A stretch of 32,595 nt of DNA, from contig MU130553.1 of NCBI GenBank assembly GCA_015039465.1, positions 267,440 to 300,034 of the forward strand, given 5' to 3'. Below, in pieces: positions 22,108 through 32,281 of the stretch (position 1 is its first letter; every line of letters begins with the position of its first letter). The position numbers and the translations under genes are program-made. This DNA comes from Phlegmacium glaucopus. Taxonomy: Eukaryota > Basidiomycota > Agaricomycetes > Agaricales > Cortinariaceae. Under the pieces are notes generated by a model. It was given only the letters and a program-made list of their open reading frames with translations, was not told the origin of the DNA and made no database searches.

Positions 22108-22789
22108 TTTTGTCGATCCCCAAGCTTCGGAGGGATGGATACTTGAAAGCACTGGTTTAGTTGATGCCAAAACGCATTTGACCCTAGTCTGTTTTATGTA
22201 AGTATGCACACGACTGTCACCCGTCCACAATTTTCAAGAGTAATATATGTACCGAGTACATCGAATTATTTGGAACCTATCGTTATAAGTTACTAGTAGG
22301 TGAGTAAAATCGTGTCGATTTCATTATTGCCCATAAAAAGAAGGGTCCTTTATTTAATCCACCGCTGTTTCCCCACAATCCGCGATCAACGCGACTGCTT
22401 GGGGGTACGACTCGGGCTCAAATAGTACAAATAGACAAAATTGGCACTCGACTGCCCGGTATGATAGTGTGTGGGGCTGGCTCGAATAAGAGGGTTCTGA
22501 TGCGCGCCTTCAGAATCTACAACGCTGCAGACATAAGGCCTATGGGATCTTGTTGTATAATTCCGTAAATAAGCTAGTAAAGTCTGCATGGAGCCAGGCT
22601 CCGAAGACCTAAATTGACAAAAAAAAAAAATGGGATCTTGTTTCATGTAAGTGTTTGGCAGTCAATATTATCATCATATTATTTTTTTAGCTGATTAAAA
22701 GAGAGTTTATAGCCAGACGGTCGGTAAGGGTGGTGGCTGGCATCAGAATGACTCTGGATAGTGGTGTTTGACGAACCAGTGGGCACTTG
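22108..22789. other. 5' flank of the DUF4139 gene
   Basis: No gene supported. An 86-codon minus-strand frame at 22386-22646 has no recognisable motif. A poly-A tract sits at 22620-22630. If the O-methyltransferase relic once continued, its catalytic domain would have been here, but no glycine-rich SAM-binding motif is visible. Confidence 0.5.
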
Positions 22790-23690
22790 GATTCAAGAAA
22801 ATGCGGACCAAGCACTTAGCCTCGCTATAAAAGCCGTTTGATGAGGAGCATATTAAGGACCCCATTCTTTGTCTGCGAAAATTTCTGAGATCAATACGGC
22901 TGACTTGATACATTGCTGTTAGCTACAATTAAATAAGCATAACTGAATACAATCAGGAGTATAACACAGACAAATGGAGCCCCGAGGCTAGATAAAGGGT
23001 TGCTGCTGAGAAGTTGTATGCTCAATCTGTTGTTGGCAAAAACGTTTTCCGAGACTTCATTTTTCAATTTGTAAGATTAGCAGTTTTTTTAGGAGATCGA
23101 TTTGAGATGAACTAGTAGTTTGTCAGATTCACTCACCCTCTCTGAAGATGTGCTTCGAAGCTAATATTCGGAGAACTCTTCCAACCTTCTACGCTTCGAT
23201 TCTGGATTTCTGGCCGATCTCTGAGATATGCATTCTGGCCGGCTTTTCTTGAAGAATATCGGAGAACTTGCATGTAAGCGCGACATTCAAACAACTAGGT
23301 TCATACTCCTGGGCCCTAATGTGAAACATATTACGCTCTTTTCAACACAATAATAATTGGCCATCACATACTCCCCATGAGTCGCTGAGAAAACGTTTTT
23401 TAGAAAAGTGGGTGATGATGATGAATATTGCATAGTAAATGCTCACGTTGACTAATGTATGGCTAGGTCGCGCGACGGTGGTCGAAAGTTGAAGGCAAGC
23501 ATCTTCAATTATCTGGATCGCGTTACGTAGATCTTTGTCGTATATCTCATTGTCCAGAGGGTGAGATTCAGTATCGTCGAGGGAGGGGACGACAGGGGTT
23601 GCTTATTTCGCATCTTGCTTGCATCTGTGATGAGAGCAACAAGAGCAGATATTTGACCATGATTACCATAGTGTCCAAGGCGATCTTGTT
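22790..23690 (-). pseudogene. Decayed fungal O-methyltransferase (N-terminal half)
   Basis: On the minus strand, separate exon-like pieces match the N-terminal dimerisation and winged-helix part of Agaricomycete SAM-dependent O-methyltransferases. In order they are ISALVALITDASK near 23660, TPVVPSLDDTES to QLSTTVARPSHTLVN ending at a GT donor at 23446, and YEPSCLNVALTCKFSDILQEKP to VGRVLRILASKHIFRE (about 23320-23135). ENVFANNRLS (about 23060) and SAVLISEIFADKEWGP (about 22900) follow. It is broken by a frameshift near 23600, a TAG at 23191-23189 inside the winged helix, a TAA at 22855-22853 and a further TGA about 50 bp on. The Rossmann SAM-binding domain is absent, so it cannot be an active enzyme. 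Confidence 0.82.
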
Positions 23691-24789
23691 TGGTGCATTG
23701 AAATCAAATTGAAATACTATCCGACACTTCCAAAAATAAGACGAGATGTGACATATATGACACATCAATCAATTATTGCTCAGGATGTCTCCAGGAAATC
23801 CAAAGATTTACCAATACATTGCAATCAAAAACATTGCAATCAAGCCCTCGAAATTTGAATTTTAGGCATGGATGCGCCCAATAATCATTAATGGCCTATG
23901 CTCGAGTGTCATCATTGGGCGTTGTCACTTGCCACGGTTCAAGTTCACTCCGCATTTCTGCCCCATCAAAGATAAAAGTCTGAGCGCTGAAACGTTGAGA
24001 TGGCAACGTAAATGATTATCGATTGATGCCAAAATGATAAATGCCGAGGTTCCTGACTCCTGAGATGGAAGATCAATGATACATCAAACTTGAATGATCA
24101 TGAAGGTTGAAGGTTGAACTCTGTCAGTTTTTGTCCAAATAAAAATCGGTTTGGACCAGCATTTCTACCAAAGGAATAAGGAATCTGAGAAAGTTTGAAC
24201 CCGTTGCACAAAAGTGCTGTTTAGCACCATAGAACTCCCCGCTGTGGCTGTAATCCGACATGCCGACACATTGCTACTACCGCCATGATAAACTTTGTGC
24301 GGATGTTTCGTTGGGTACGAAATATCTCTAAGTTTATTGTAAGTAGGATTCGGAAGGCTATGATTTCTTCCATGCGGTCTACTTCCCTTCAGCGTCTTGT
24401 CTTTTGCAGAGCCCTCAAGTTCGATAATCTCGTTATCGGCGAGTTATATCAATCGACACTGACACTCATCAGACCGGGTTTTGTGTCCACTGTTTCTAAA
24501 CGTATTTTGTCGCTTCCAAAAACATTTCTTCCTAAAGGTTACATTAAATAATTCCCTTACGAGGCAATTATTTCAGGGAAAAATGCTATTAGAAATGATA
24601 CAATGTGTTTATAAATGGGGGTTTTCCTCAATACAGCACCAGCGGTAAACTCGATATAGGGCTAGAGACTAACAATGCTTTCCGAGGACGGCGGATCTGA
24701 ATCTGCATTCATTTCGTTCAGACAGTTAGCTACCGGGGCCCGTGGCCTGATATATTCAATCCGATGCCCTCAACTCTACTACACGCACA
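23691..24789. other. Interval without a supported gene
   Basis: Open frames up to 88 codons (24285-24551, plus) have no recognisable motif. The right end should hold the promoter of the DUF6533 gene. Confidence 0.45.
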
Positions 24790-26416
24790 ATGTCTCCCCC
24801 CACACCTGACCCCGTCCTGGCCACCGCACTCGTTCATCTGTGAGTTACATCCATAGAATCGGCCTTTCTGCCCTAATACTGATTCATTCCAGCCATGCAG
24901 CGCTTTACTTCCAAATGGCAGGGTTTGTGATGCTGATTTACGATCATCGTTGAGTCGTTATTTATCTTCGTCGATGATCAAGTTTTTACTAATGATACAA
25001 TATGTTCAAAAGTTTTGACATTTCCTGATGAGGTGAATTCCTAACTTGCAATTATCGTTGGCATCATGATTTCTAACCAAACCTATAGGTTGAACGTATC
25101 TGGAAACAGAAGATAACAGGGGCCAGCATTCTGTTTTTAATAAACAGATACCTCTCGCCGCTCCAATTCATAATTCTTATCGACGGTAAACATAAGTCCT
25201 TGCTTGATGCGTCGACTTGCTGATGTTTGGGGTATGCGTTATCTAGCGTTCGAAGGTCCAGTATGGACAAAAAAGGCGTGAGTACTACTACATTCAGCTA
25301 AAGGCGACCTTTGTATTGAATTTTCTATCCAGTTGTGATCGCTTTGTCGTATTCGAAGGTGCACAGACAATTACAATGGTTGGCAGTAAGTCATTTCATG
25401 CTTACATAGATCGTCACCCTCACCGAAAACACCATGAATCAAGTCTGCGAATGTAGGTAGATAACGAGGAAACATCCATTGAGCATCATCAACTGATGCA
25501 TGGTGGAACAAGTGATAATGATTCTCCGTGTCTATGCATTATACGGTCGATCCAAACTTGTGGCAATTCCTTTGCTGTTCCTTTTGGCTGCTCAGATTGT
25601 GCTGTCAGGTCTCGGAATAAACACCGGGTTTGGTACAGTCCTAATCCCCTACACTTAAGTTTTTCTTTCTAACTTTTCTTTTTTTTTTACAGCTGTACCG
25701 TTGCCCCCAGGCGTTGTTGGTGATTCACTGGTCCTTACCCCTCCAAACCATTTATTTATTTTCTGTTTGTAGGATGTATCCTCACGGGGACAAGTTCGCT
25801 TTTCGGTGAGTTGCTTGTTTACGCGATGCTTTATCAATGGACACTAATTTTGGGCGCTGTTCTAGCCCTTCTTTGGGTAACACCTCTAGTCACGGATTCA
25901 CTTATTTTTGTTCTGACGCTATGGAAAACCGGTCAATATATTAAAAAATCTGGAAGATCGCCGTAAGTTTCCATTTATTTTTGGAAATTATTTATCAAGT
26001 AATTGAAGTATGGCTTCTGTGATTTAGCACTCTTGATATCTTTCTTCGAGATGGTGCCATGTACTTCTGTGTGATCTTTGCGTCCAATTTGTTGAATACA
26101 CTAATTTATTTCGTCAGTCGTATTGCTTGCTCTGCTTCTCTGGTGTTATTATTTGTTTAACAATTTTTTATTATTCAAGCTCGCAACTGAAGACTTAAAG
26201 GCTATCGGCGCATCATTCAGTCAACAAATGACTTCGGTGATGATCTCACGTATCGTTCTCAACCTCCGCTCAGTTTCAGAATCACGGTCAATCTCAGCCA
26301 GTAGAGGAGCAGTGGGACTCATAGAATATCATCAAATTAGGCAATATGACGATAACTCTATATTAACGATGGTGATCGGGAACCTAGGAGAAGATTTTGA
26401 AGACAATGATTATTGA
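24790..26416 (+). CDS. DUF6533-type integral membrane protein
   Basis: Twelve exons: 24790-24839, 24893-24948, 25013-25032, 25089-25185, 25247-25277, 25333-25385, 25513-25632, 25693-25719, 25773-25805, 25866-25962, 26028-26112 and 26180-26416, giving 301 residues. Exon 3 is only 20 nt. Phases are consistent throughout. The family pattern is clear: MLIYDHLLTFPDEVERIW after the first helix, CDRFVVFEGAQT, ILRVYALYGRS, a helix-rich middle, then LATEDLKAIGASFSQQ and ISRIVLNLRS before a short acidic tail. About seven membrane helices are expected. DUF6533 proteins are greatly expanded in Agaricomycetes; their function is unknown. The intron at 25386-25512 is longer (127 nt) than the rest, and the junction there may be three residues short of the family pattern, so that boundary is the least certain. 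Confidence 0.88.
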
Positions 26417-26735
26417 TTGGCATGGCATGATCCTCCTCTCTATTATACCCATTTTTTTTTGTGAGGTGTTGGTACTAGGGGAGTTGTAAATATTTTGTAC
26501 TAAATCTTGTCACCTCTTATTATTTTTTGAAATATTGCATGTGTATATATAGCCAGCATTAGCAAACCTAGGTCCCGCCGAGCACTATATTAGTCATGGC
26601 GTCCCTGATTCTTGATCAGTGAAGCATTTTCCCTTTGCCTCTCACATATACATACTAAGTTGATTGACTCTAGAAATCTTGAGTACTTGAGCATCAACAA
26701 TCATCTCATTTTCGACCCGAAAATTTTCAGCTGCG
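26417..26735 (+). promoter_or_regulatory. Intergenic region with TATA-like element before the F-box gene
   Basis: Short interval between two genes on the same strand. A TATATATAG word at 26544-26552 lies about 185 bp upstream of the F-box start codon. Otherwise AT-rich. Confidence 0.45.
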
Positions 26736-28336
26736 ATGGCACACACTGAGTCTGAGGCGGTCCCGTCGCTGAGGCTTGTGAACATTGCATTGGATTTACA
26801 GATCACAATCTGCACATTTCTTCATCCATCTGATATCTTGGCATTGCGTCAGGTATGTTATCAATCAACATTGGATCTTTGGTCGCTGAAAGTCAGTGAT
26901 CCATAAAGACTTGTAAAGCCTTTCAACTTCCAACACGGCAACGTGTAGTTTGGGTGGATGCTCTTCACCGAGTATGCCATGACAACACTCTTTTTCTACC
27001 AAGTTTCCCTATACCCGACATGACTGTTCTGGAACTCGAACATGCTGCAATGGCGCCACGTAGGTGGATTGAGCTCTGTGCCGCATTCCAAAAACAACAT
27101 CCTAACTCTGGTGCAAAACTGTGCGCAAGAACAACTAGAATTATCAATAATCCACTTGCGGCCATGGCCGACAATCCTGAAATTTTCATTGTGCCAGGTG
27201 GGCGGTACCTAATCAGCCAATCATCTAGAGGTATTTTCATTTGGGATTTGGGCTATACCTCAAGTGCCGATTGCAAGTTAATTGCTTCAGTTGGACGGGA
27301 AGGCGGATCTCATATTTGCACGGTTCAGGCCACCCCAGATGGTCTGGGCCTCATAATATTTTCGTCTCGTCCGTACGCTCGAATTTATTATGATTGATAT
27401 ATTTGTTGAAAATTCGTTTTCTTAGATACAGGTTGCTCTGTTTATGAGGTTTACCCTCAAAGCGAAACGCCTCAGCTGACTCAAATCGCCCATCTCGATT
27501 TCGATTCTTCTAAGGACCCTCCGGCTTACTTATTACCTGACAGAGTGATCTGGTCTGCCTTTTATGAGGATATGATCGTTTTTAGAGTCTGGGACTTTCG
27601 AGAGAACTACTCAATAAGTTTTTCCGCCGATGTCGATGCCAAGAGATTGGGATACAATCTTGGGGTATATTCCGATCTTTTCAATATGTTGAAGTTCACT
27701 TCTGACTCATCCGTTGGGTAGGCAATTGCAACAAAGACAGCAATCATTGTTCTATGTGAAGAAGATATATTGGTTTGGGCCATCCCGCCCCTATCCCCTC
27801 AACCTCAACCGCCTGATTTTTCCGACCACAATCCCACTCATATACCATCACTCCTCAGAATTCCATTACCGCATGGAATTTTGCACCACACTGAAGTTGT
27901 TGAATGGAAAAGAATCTCTGACTGGTAACTTGGCTCTTCGCAACCCCTTTATTTCGACATTTTATGTCTAGATTCAAAATTTCATAGGTTCAAGATCATC
28001 GTCAAACCCAACCTCTATGATACCTCTCTCCACATTTTAAATACCTCCGCAGTCAATCCTCATTATCTCAACGACAACAACGTATACTTACAACCATACA
28101 GCATTTGCGAGGATACCCTTGTCGCCTGCTGGCATCGCTATGATCAATATAATCAATGTGGTGTATATACTGGATTAACGTCGTCTCATTTTTCCAACGT
28201 CATCTCATACGGCGGCCCCGCAGCCAAAATGTTATTACCCGCGACTTGGCGCATTTTTTCGTTATGCCCAGCATCCGGTAAATTTGCTCATCTCGACCGC
28301 GACAACAACAGAATACTTGTCGTTGATTTCTTCTGA
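26736..28336 (+). CDS. F-box protein, coding status uncertain (in-frame TAA or retained-type intron)
   Basis: Exons: 26736-26852, 26909-27368, 27426-27664, 27722-27924 and 27988-28336 (455 residues if all introns are removed). The F-box lies near residues 13-50 (ALDLQITICTFLHPSDILALRQTCKAF), split by the first intron. F-box proteins link substrates to SCF ubiquitin ligases through Skp1. The long C-terminal part has WDLGYTSSADCKL, WAIPPLSPQPQPPDF, CGVYTGLTSSHFSNVISYGGPAAKM and ends LVVDFF, as in an Agaricomycete-specific family. A TAA occurs at 27926-27928, inside a stretch that still reads like family coding sequence (LGSSQPLYFDILCLDSKFHR). It can be removed as a 63-nt GT-AG intron (27925-27987). 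Otherwise the gene is a pseudogene truncated at residue 340. Confidence 0.75.
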
Positions 28337-29000
28337 TAAACGCATGGTCCATCATTCATCATGGAAGCTCAGCTATGGATCGATTCGCTTAGTCTATCAC
28401 CAGATGAGACTTTTGCCGAGAGGAACGTTCGATATCTTTACCACTGGGGGATAGACGAGAAATTCTGATAGAAGTCACTTTGGCAGTCAAATTTAGCAGG
28501 GAAAAAGTAGCCAACTTGTCCGAGTCGATCCATTTTTATACTCCAATTCCTCGAGGGGCCTTTTCAATAGTTTCAAAATCGCAAGAGAAGTGAGGTATTG
28601 AGTCTTAGATATGACACTGGTAGTAGCACCTGTTATAGGATACCACGATTTATTGTTCTACTTTTTTGAGTTGAAATTTCTACTTACTTGGGGAAACGGC
28701 AAGTCATTCCGTTGATAATACTATGACGGCTGACCTCGTTACAAATTTAATGGGTGCTTGGGAAGTGGAGTTGAGCTATGGGCCACATGCATGCCCAATT
28801 TAGACGAGTTCCCCCTTCAGCTGGCTGCGTCGAACAATCTTCAGAGCCACAGCATTTCTTTCTCAGCTATACATTTCCATTATTATGCATCAGTAAATTG
28901 GGGAAAACCCTATCTAGCGTTGTGAGCTCCCAAAATGCATTACAGACGGTCGTGGGCGTTATGAACTGGTCACCATATTTTAGGTCCACTCACAATGTCA
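28337..29000. other. AT-rich interval downstream of the F-box gene
   Basis: No supportable gene. A 77-codon frame at 28778-29011 runs into the tandem repeat and has no motif. Confidence 0.5.
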
Positions 29001-29345
29001 GATATTGCTAGATAGTGCCAGGTCCAGTTAATATTTGACCCGTGATATCATCAGTTTGTTGTAGCGATGCTAGATTACTATGAGATTGATATCACCCCTC
29101 TGTATGATGACCGAATGGCTATAATATTCTCGTCAATTGTCTACAAGGTACCAGATCTGAGATTTCCCATGCACCGCTACATTGCTAGATATTGCTAGAT
29201 AATATTTTAGATGTAATGTCATAAGTTTGTCATAATGCAGCATTACTATGGAATTGATATCACCTCTCTGCATGACGACAGAGCAGCGTCAGATTCTCAG
29301 AGATTTGCAATGCATCGCAAACCACATCACTGTCTGCGAGCTAGA
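29001..29345. repeat. Tandem duplication, two diverged units of about 170-187 bp
   Basis: Units start at 29001 and 29188, each opening GATATTGCTAGATA. Each then contains ATTACTATG, ATTGATATCACC and CTCTGYATGA in the same order. Differences and indels between units make the period vary from 168 to 187 bp. Confidence 0.75.
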
Positions 29346-29518
29346 TATAATATAGTTAGCAGGTTGCAATGCTGTCTCACTTTCTCAAATATTGGAAATT
29401 TTCATGAATATTCATGTGTGGGTATCACACCGAAAAGAAAGCCAAAATGATGTATTTTCCAGCTACTACATAACTACAGGTTCTAAACTGGCAACGCTGT
29501 GACTGATTGAGCCTACTT

Positions 29519-29757
29519 CCTGAATAGTAGTGTCGCCCGAAAGCGCCCAGCGAGCCTGAGAAAGAGTGTCAGGACCATAGAAACGTCGATACAAGTGGCG
29601 AGAACATACCAGTATAGCGGATATAGTAATAGCGCGGCGTGATATTGCAAATTTGGTGAATCCGGGCCATTGTCTCGGTCTGGGGTTGAAGTAACTCGCC
29701 ATTCATATACCTTCTGGCCAAGGGTCCACGGAATGCGGACGACATAGATCTGAGCAA
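29519..29757 (-). other. Possible exon encoding a membrane segment
   Basis: From an AG acceptor near 29757 one minus-strand frame stays open for 78 codons and reads IYVVRIPWTLGQKVYEWR, then a hydrophobic stretch, YPLYWYVLATCIDVSMVLTLFLRL, ending at a TAG near 29521. A GT donor about 60 nt upstream (29810) would allow splicing from a short preceding exon. The composition looks like a transmembrane helix, but I recognise no family and cannot find the rest of a gene. It may be another gene fragment. Confidence 0.3.
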
Positions 29758-29954
29758 GAAATCAACTCCTAAAAAGCAAAGCAAGGTATAAATAAAAGAT
29801 GAAGTACTCACCGCGCCAATCCTTCTGAAGGATAGGAATACCGGCGCTCGAGTACAGTATAGTCTCGCTCACTCATCCAACTTCTCGAAATTTGTTAATA
29901 TCTGTGAACAGGTCACAAGTGAGTGCGATGCTAAAGTATGAGAATTGAACTGAC

Positions 29955-30200
29955 CTGTTGTTGAAGCCATCTCTGACACAGGGGAAGAAATGACGCTTGT
30001 TGTAGTTTTTCGCAGGTGACAAGCTCTGAGAAAAGGGTGCTGATGAGCGTGGTTTTTCCCAACCCAGATTCACCTTGAGAAGCGATTCAACAACATAATT
30101 TCATCTCCAAATGAATGGGGAACGCACCGACAACCATAATGACAAAGTGCCCACTGCGTTTGGCAACAATTTCTCGTAATGTAAAGAAGTTGGCAGGCTG
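29955..30200 (-). pseudogene. Septin gene fragment (P-loop region)
   Basis: Two exon-like pieces, 30200-30128 and 30073-29955, are joined by a 54-nt GT-AG intron. The join gives IVAKRSGHFVIMVVG then ESGLGKTTLISTLFS, the G1/P-loop (GxxxxGKT) region of a septin GTPase. The following segment, SPAKNYNKRH, also matches the family but is in a different frame, so an indel separates it from the P-loop. The rest of the GTPase domain and the C-terminal coiled coil are absent. Septins are filament-forming GTPases of the cell cortex. This copy cannot make one. Confidence 0.75.
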
Positions 30201-30648
30201 GAATACTAATCGCGTGAGTGTGGTGGTGGTGGCATCATTTCGCGCGAGTAGAATTAGTGGGGGTTGATAGAAGAAATTCCTGTTTATATATCTCAGGCTT
30301 GTGGGGCCACCCCGCCTTCTCACCCACCAAACAACAACAAAATGGCGCGATAGTGGGGCTGGCGTATAACGACTGCTCCACACCCAAGCTTGGCGACCAA
30401 TGCTGTGTCGTCCGAATGGGATTAACATTTTCATTCTTAGAACGTGTTTGTTGATAAATGCAGCCGCTCGCACTTCTGCTGAATCATCCTTGATGCTGCA
30501 TCACCGGTGCGTAGTAACCTGCACACATGATTTACTGTCGTTGAAATTGGTCGTATTGGGCGTAGAAACCTCCGTTAGTAATGCAGTCGGGACCTGGACA
30601 CCAGCCAACGCCCAGGACGAGTGGTCTCCTACGTGCCAATTCTTAGCC

Positions 30649-30812
30649 GGTTTTGTAACCGTTCCCGACAAGGCATATCAGATGCTTGCATCACTTCCGT
30701 TGAAGATGGCCTGAAGAAGGCTGAACTAATTGGTTGGCCAGTGATGATTAAGGCAAGCGAGGGCGGAGGAGGGAAAGGAATTAGGAAGGTAGAAGACCCG
30801 AATTTTCCAGCT
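30649..30812 (+). pseudogene. Acetyl-CoA carboxylase fragment (biotin carboxylase domain)
   Basis: The first piece reads [11 protein letters not shown]. After a one-base deletion at about 30681 the next frame reads [17 protein letters not shown] and then [21 protein letters not shown]. This is the ATP-grasp glycine-rich loop region of eukaryotic acetyl-CoA carboxylase, the first enzyme of fatty acid synthesis. Only about 55 codons of a protein of more than 2000 residues are present, and they are frameshifted. It lies about 450 bp from the septin fragment and in the opposite orientation. Confidence 0.85.
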
Positions 30813-30836
30813 GAATTAGCAGTTATGAGACTCGTT

Positions 30837-31192
30837 TGGAATAGAATCTGATTTGTTTGCGAGCTTATATCTGCTCTATGTCTGGCTTAGAAACCTGTGC
30901 TGGGATTGTAATGAGGGATGAACCATCCAGCATCTGATAATAATACTGTGATTCCACTATGAGCCTTGCAGCCACTGCACAATACAGTTTTGATACAGTT
31001 ACAATATTCTTGCCATATTGTAATGGAATATAATTTGTTTACAAGCTTATATCTGCCTTATTTCTGGCTTACAATCCTGTGCTGGGATTGTAACGAGGGA
31101 TGAACCATCCAGTCTCTGATAATAATACTATGATTCCACTGCGAACCTTGCAGCCACTGCACAGTACAGTTACAATATCCTTGCCATATATT
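30837..31192. repeat. Tandem duplication, two units of about 180 bp
   Basis: Units begin at 30837 and 31024 with TGGAATAKAATYTGATTTG-like sequence. Both contain GTGCTGGGATTGTAA, GAGGGATGAACCATCCAG and CCTTGCAGCCACTGCAC in the same order. The first unit begins about 25 bp after the ACC1 fragment ends. Confidence 0.85.
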
Positions 31193-31424
31193 AATTGGTT
31201 CACATTATAGAAGCAATACTTTATCCAGTTGACAATACCACATTAGTCTTGCAGCATGCATCTAACAGGTTACAAGCTGTTGTTGAGGTAATATAATATT
31301 GTAATGGGTTCGTAAACGTCATATTGCTAAATCAGGATTTCCCTAACTTCCTGATGATCGATGCAAATTTACGTCTTCATCCGAGGACGCTGTGGTCTCT
31401 AGGAAGGCGACGAGTCAGGCCCCA
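31193..31424. other. AT-rich spacer
   Basis: No gene or clear repeat unit seen, apart from short words shared with the tandem repeat to its left. Confidence 0.45.
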
Positions 31425-31700
31425 CTAACATAAATGTTCCACCAATTGGGTTACCAAGACTAACCTCACTGGCAAACAGACTGATATTGAAAGGATAGAT
31501 GGGGCCGAGATAAGCGTCTGGTTTTTTATATTTCTTGCTGGTATCGCATCCATAAACATCTGTGTGGAATGTAGCACACGCGACACAATTAAGGTAATTC
31601 CCTCAATGTCCAGGTCATTCAAGTTCCCGCATCCCAGACTGGGCGTACCTATGGCTCGAAGGTATTCATTTGAAAGAAACAAGCTGCCTCGTGGGACCGC
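31425..31700 (-). pseudogene. Possible F-box/LRR relic
   Basis: A minus-strand open frame includes LFLSNEYLRAIGTPSLGCGNLNDLDIEGI and later STQMFMDAIPAR. This resembles the leucine-rich part of Agaricomycete F-box/LRR-like proteins, where a TP-SxxC-PNLxxLxL segment is followed by a xFMxxIxSRW motif. The same SRW motif appears in the better-preserved gene at 32282-32595. No F-box and no complete exon structure can be built, so I treat it as a possible degenerate paralogue. Confidence 0.3.
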
Positions 31701-32281
31701 AATCTAGGCCACCAGTATAATAATGCTAATGTATACACTTACTCGTTCTTTTACTCCTGTTATCCTAATTGAACGGACAAAAATATTATTCCATACAACG
31801 CCAACGATGACAGTGGTGATGAAGGGGTTCTTAATCCCTGCTTACTGGAAGAAAGTGCTACCGTAGCAGCCTTGTTGGCATGAAAAGGAGACGATGAGGT
31901 TGACCCCAGTCAATTGTTGCCACTAAACAAAACTTGAAGTGAGAAACTTGCTGTGACAAAAAGAGTAAATGATAAGTTCAAGTCCACGTATCGACTTGGG
32001 ATCAATGAAAGAAATAGAATCAGATATATCTCAATGTTGTTAATCGTTCAGCATTACCCTCTGATCGGTACATGGACACAAGACAAGAAACAGGACCCTA
32101 TTATTCTAATTGAGGTGTTAAGGGAACGAGGTGTATAATTTTTTTTGAATGCCAGCATTACCTACTACGACTCCAAAGCCAGCATAACTCGTCCGGTGAT
32201 GAACGTTACCCATTTCGTGTCAAGCTGGAGACCAATTCCAAGGCAGGATATGAAAACCAATAACGTCAAGGCCTGACAAAA
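31701..32281. other. Interval without a supported gene
   Basis: Short frames only; the longest (31953-32138, plus, 61 codons) has no motif. Confidence 0.45.

Noticed and set aside
22108..22230. Upstream ATG at 22230 for the DUF4139 gene
   Set aside because: The added 41 residues do not resemble the family N terminus, whereas the conserved region begins shortly after the ATG at 22107.
25410..25454. Possible extra exon inside the 127-nt intron of the DUF6533 gene
   Set aside because: It would insert a very hydrophilic stretch (RHPHRKHHE) into a membrane helix region.
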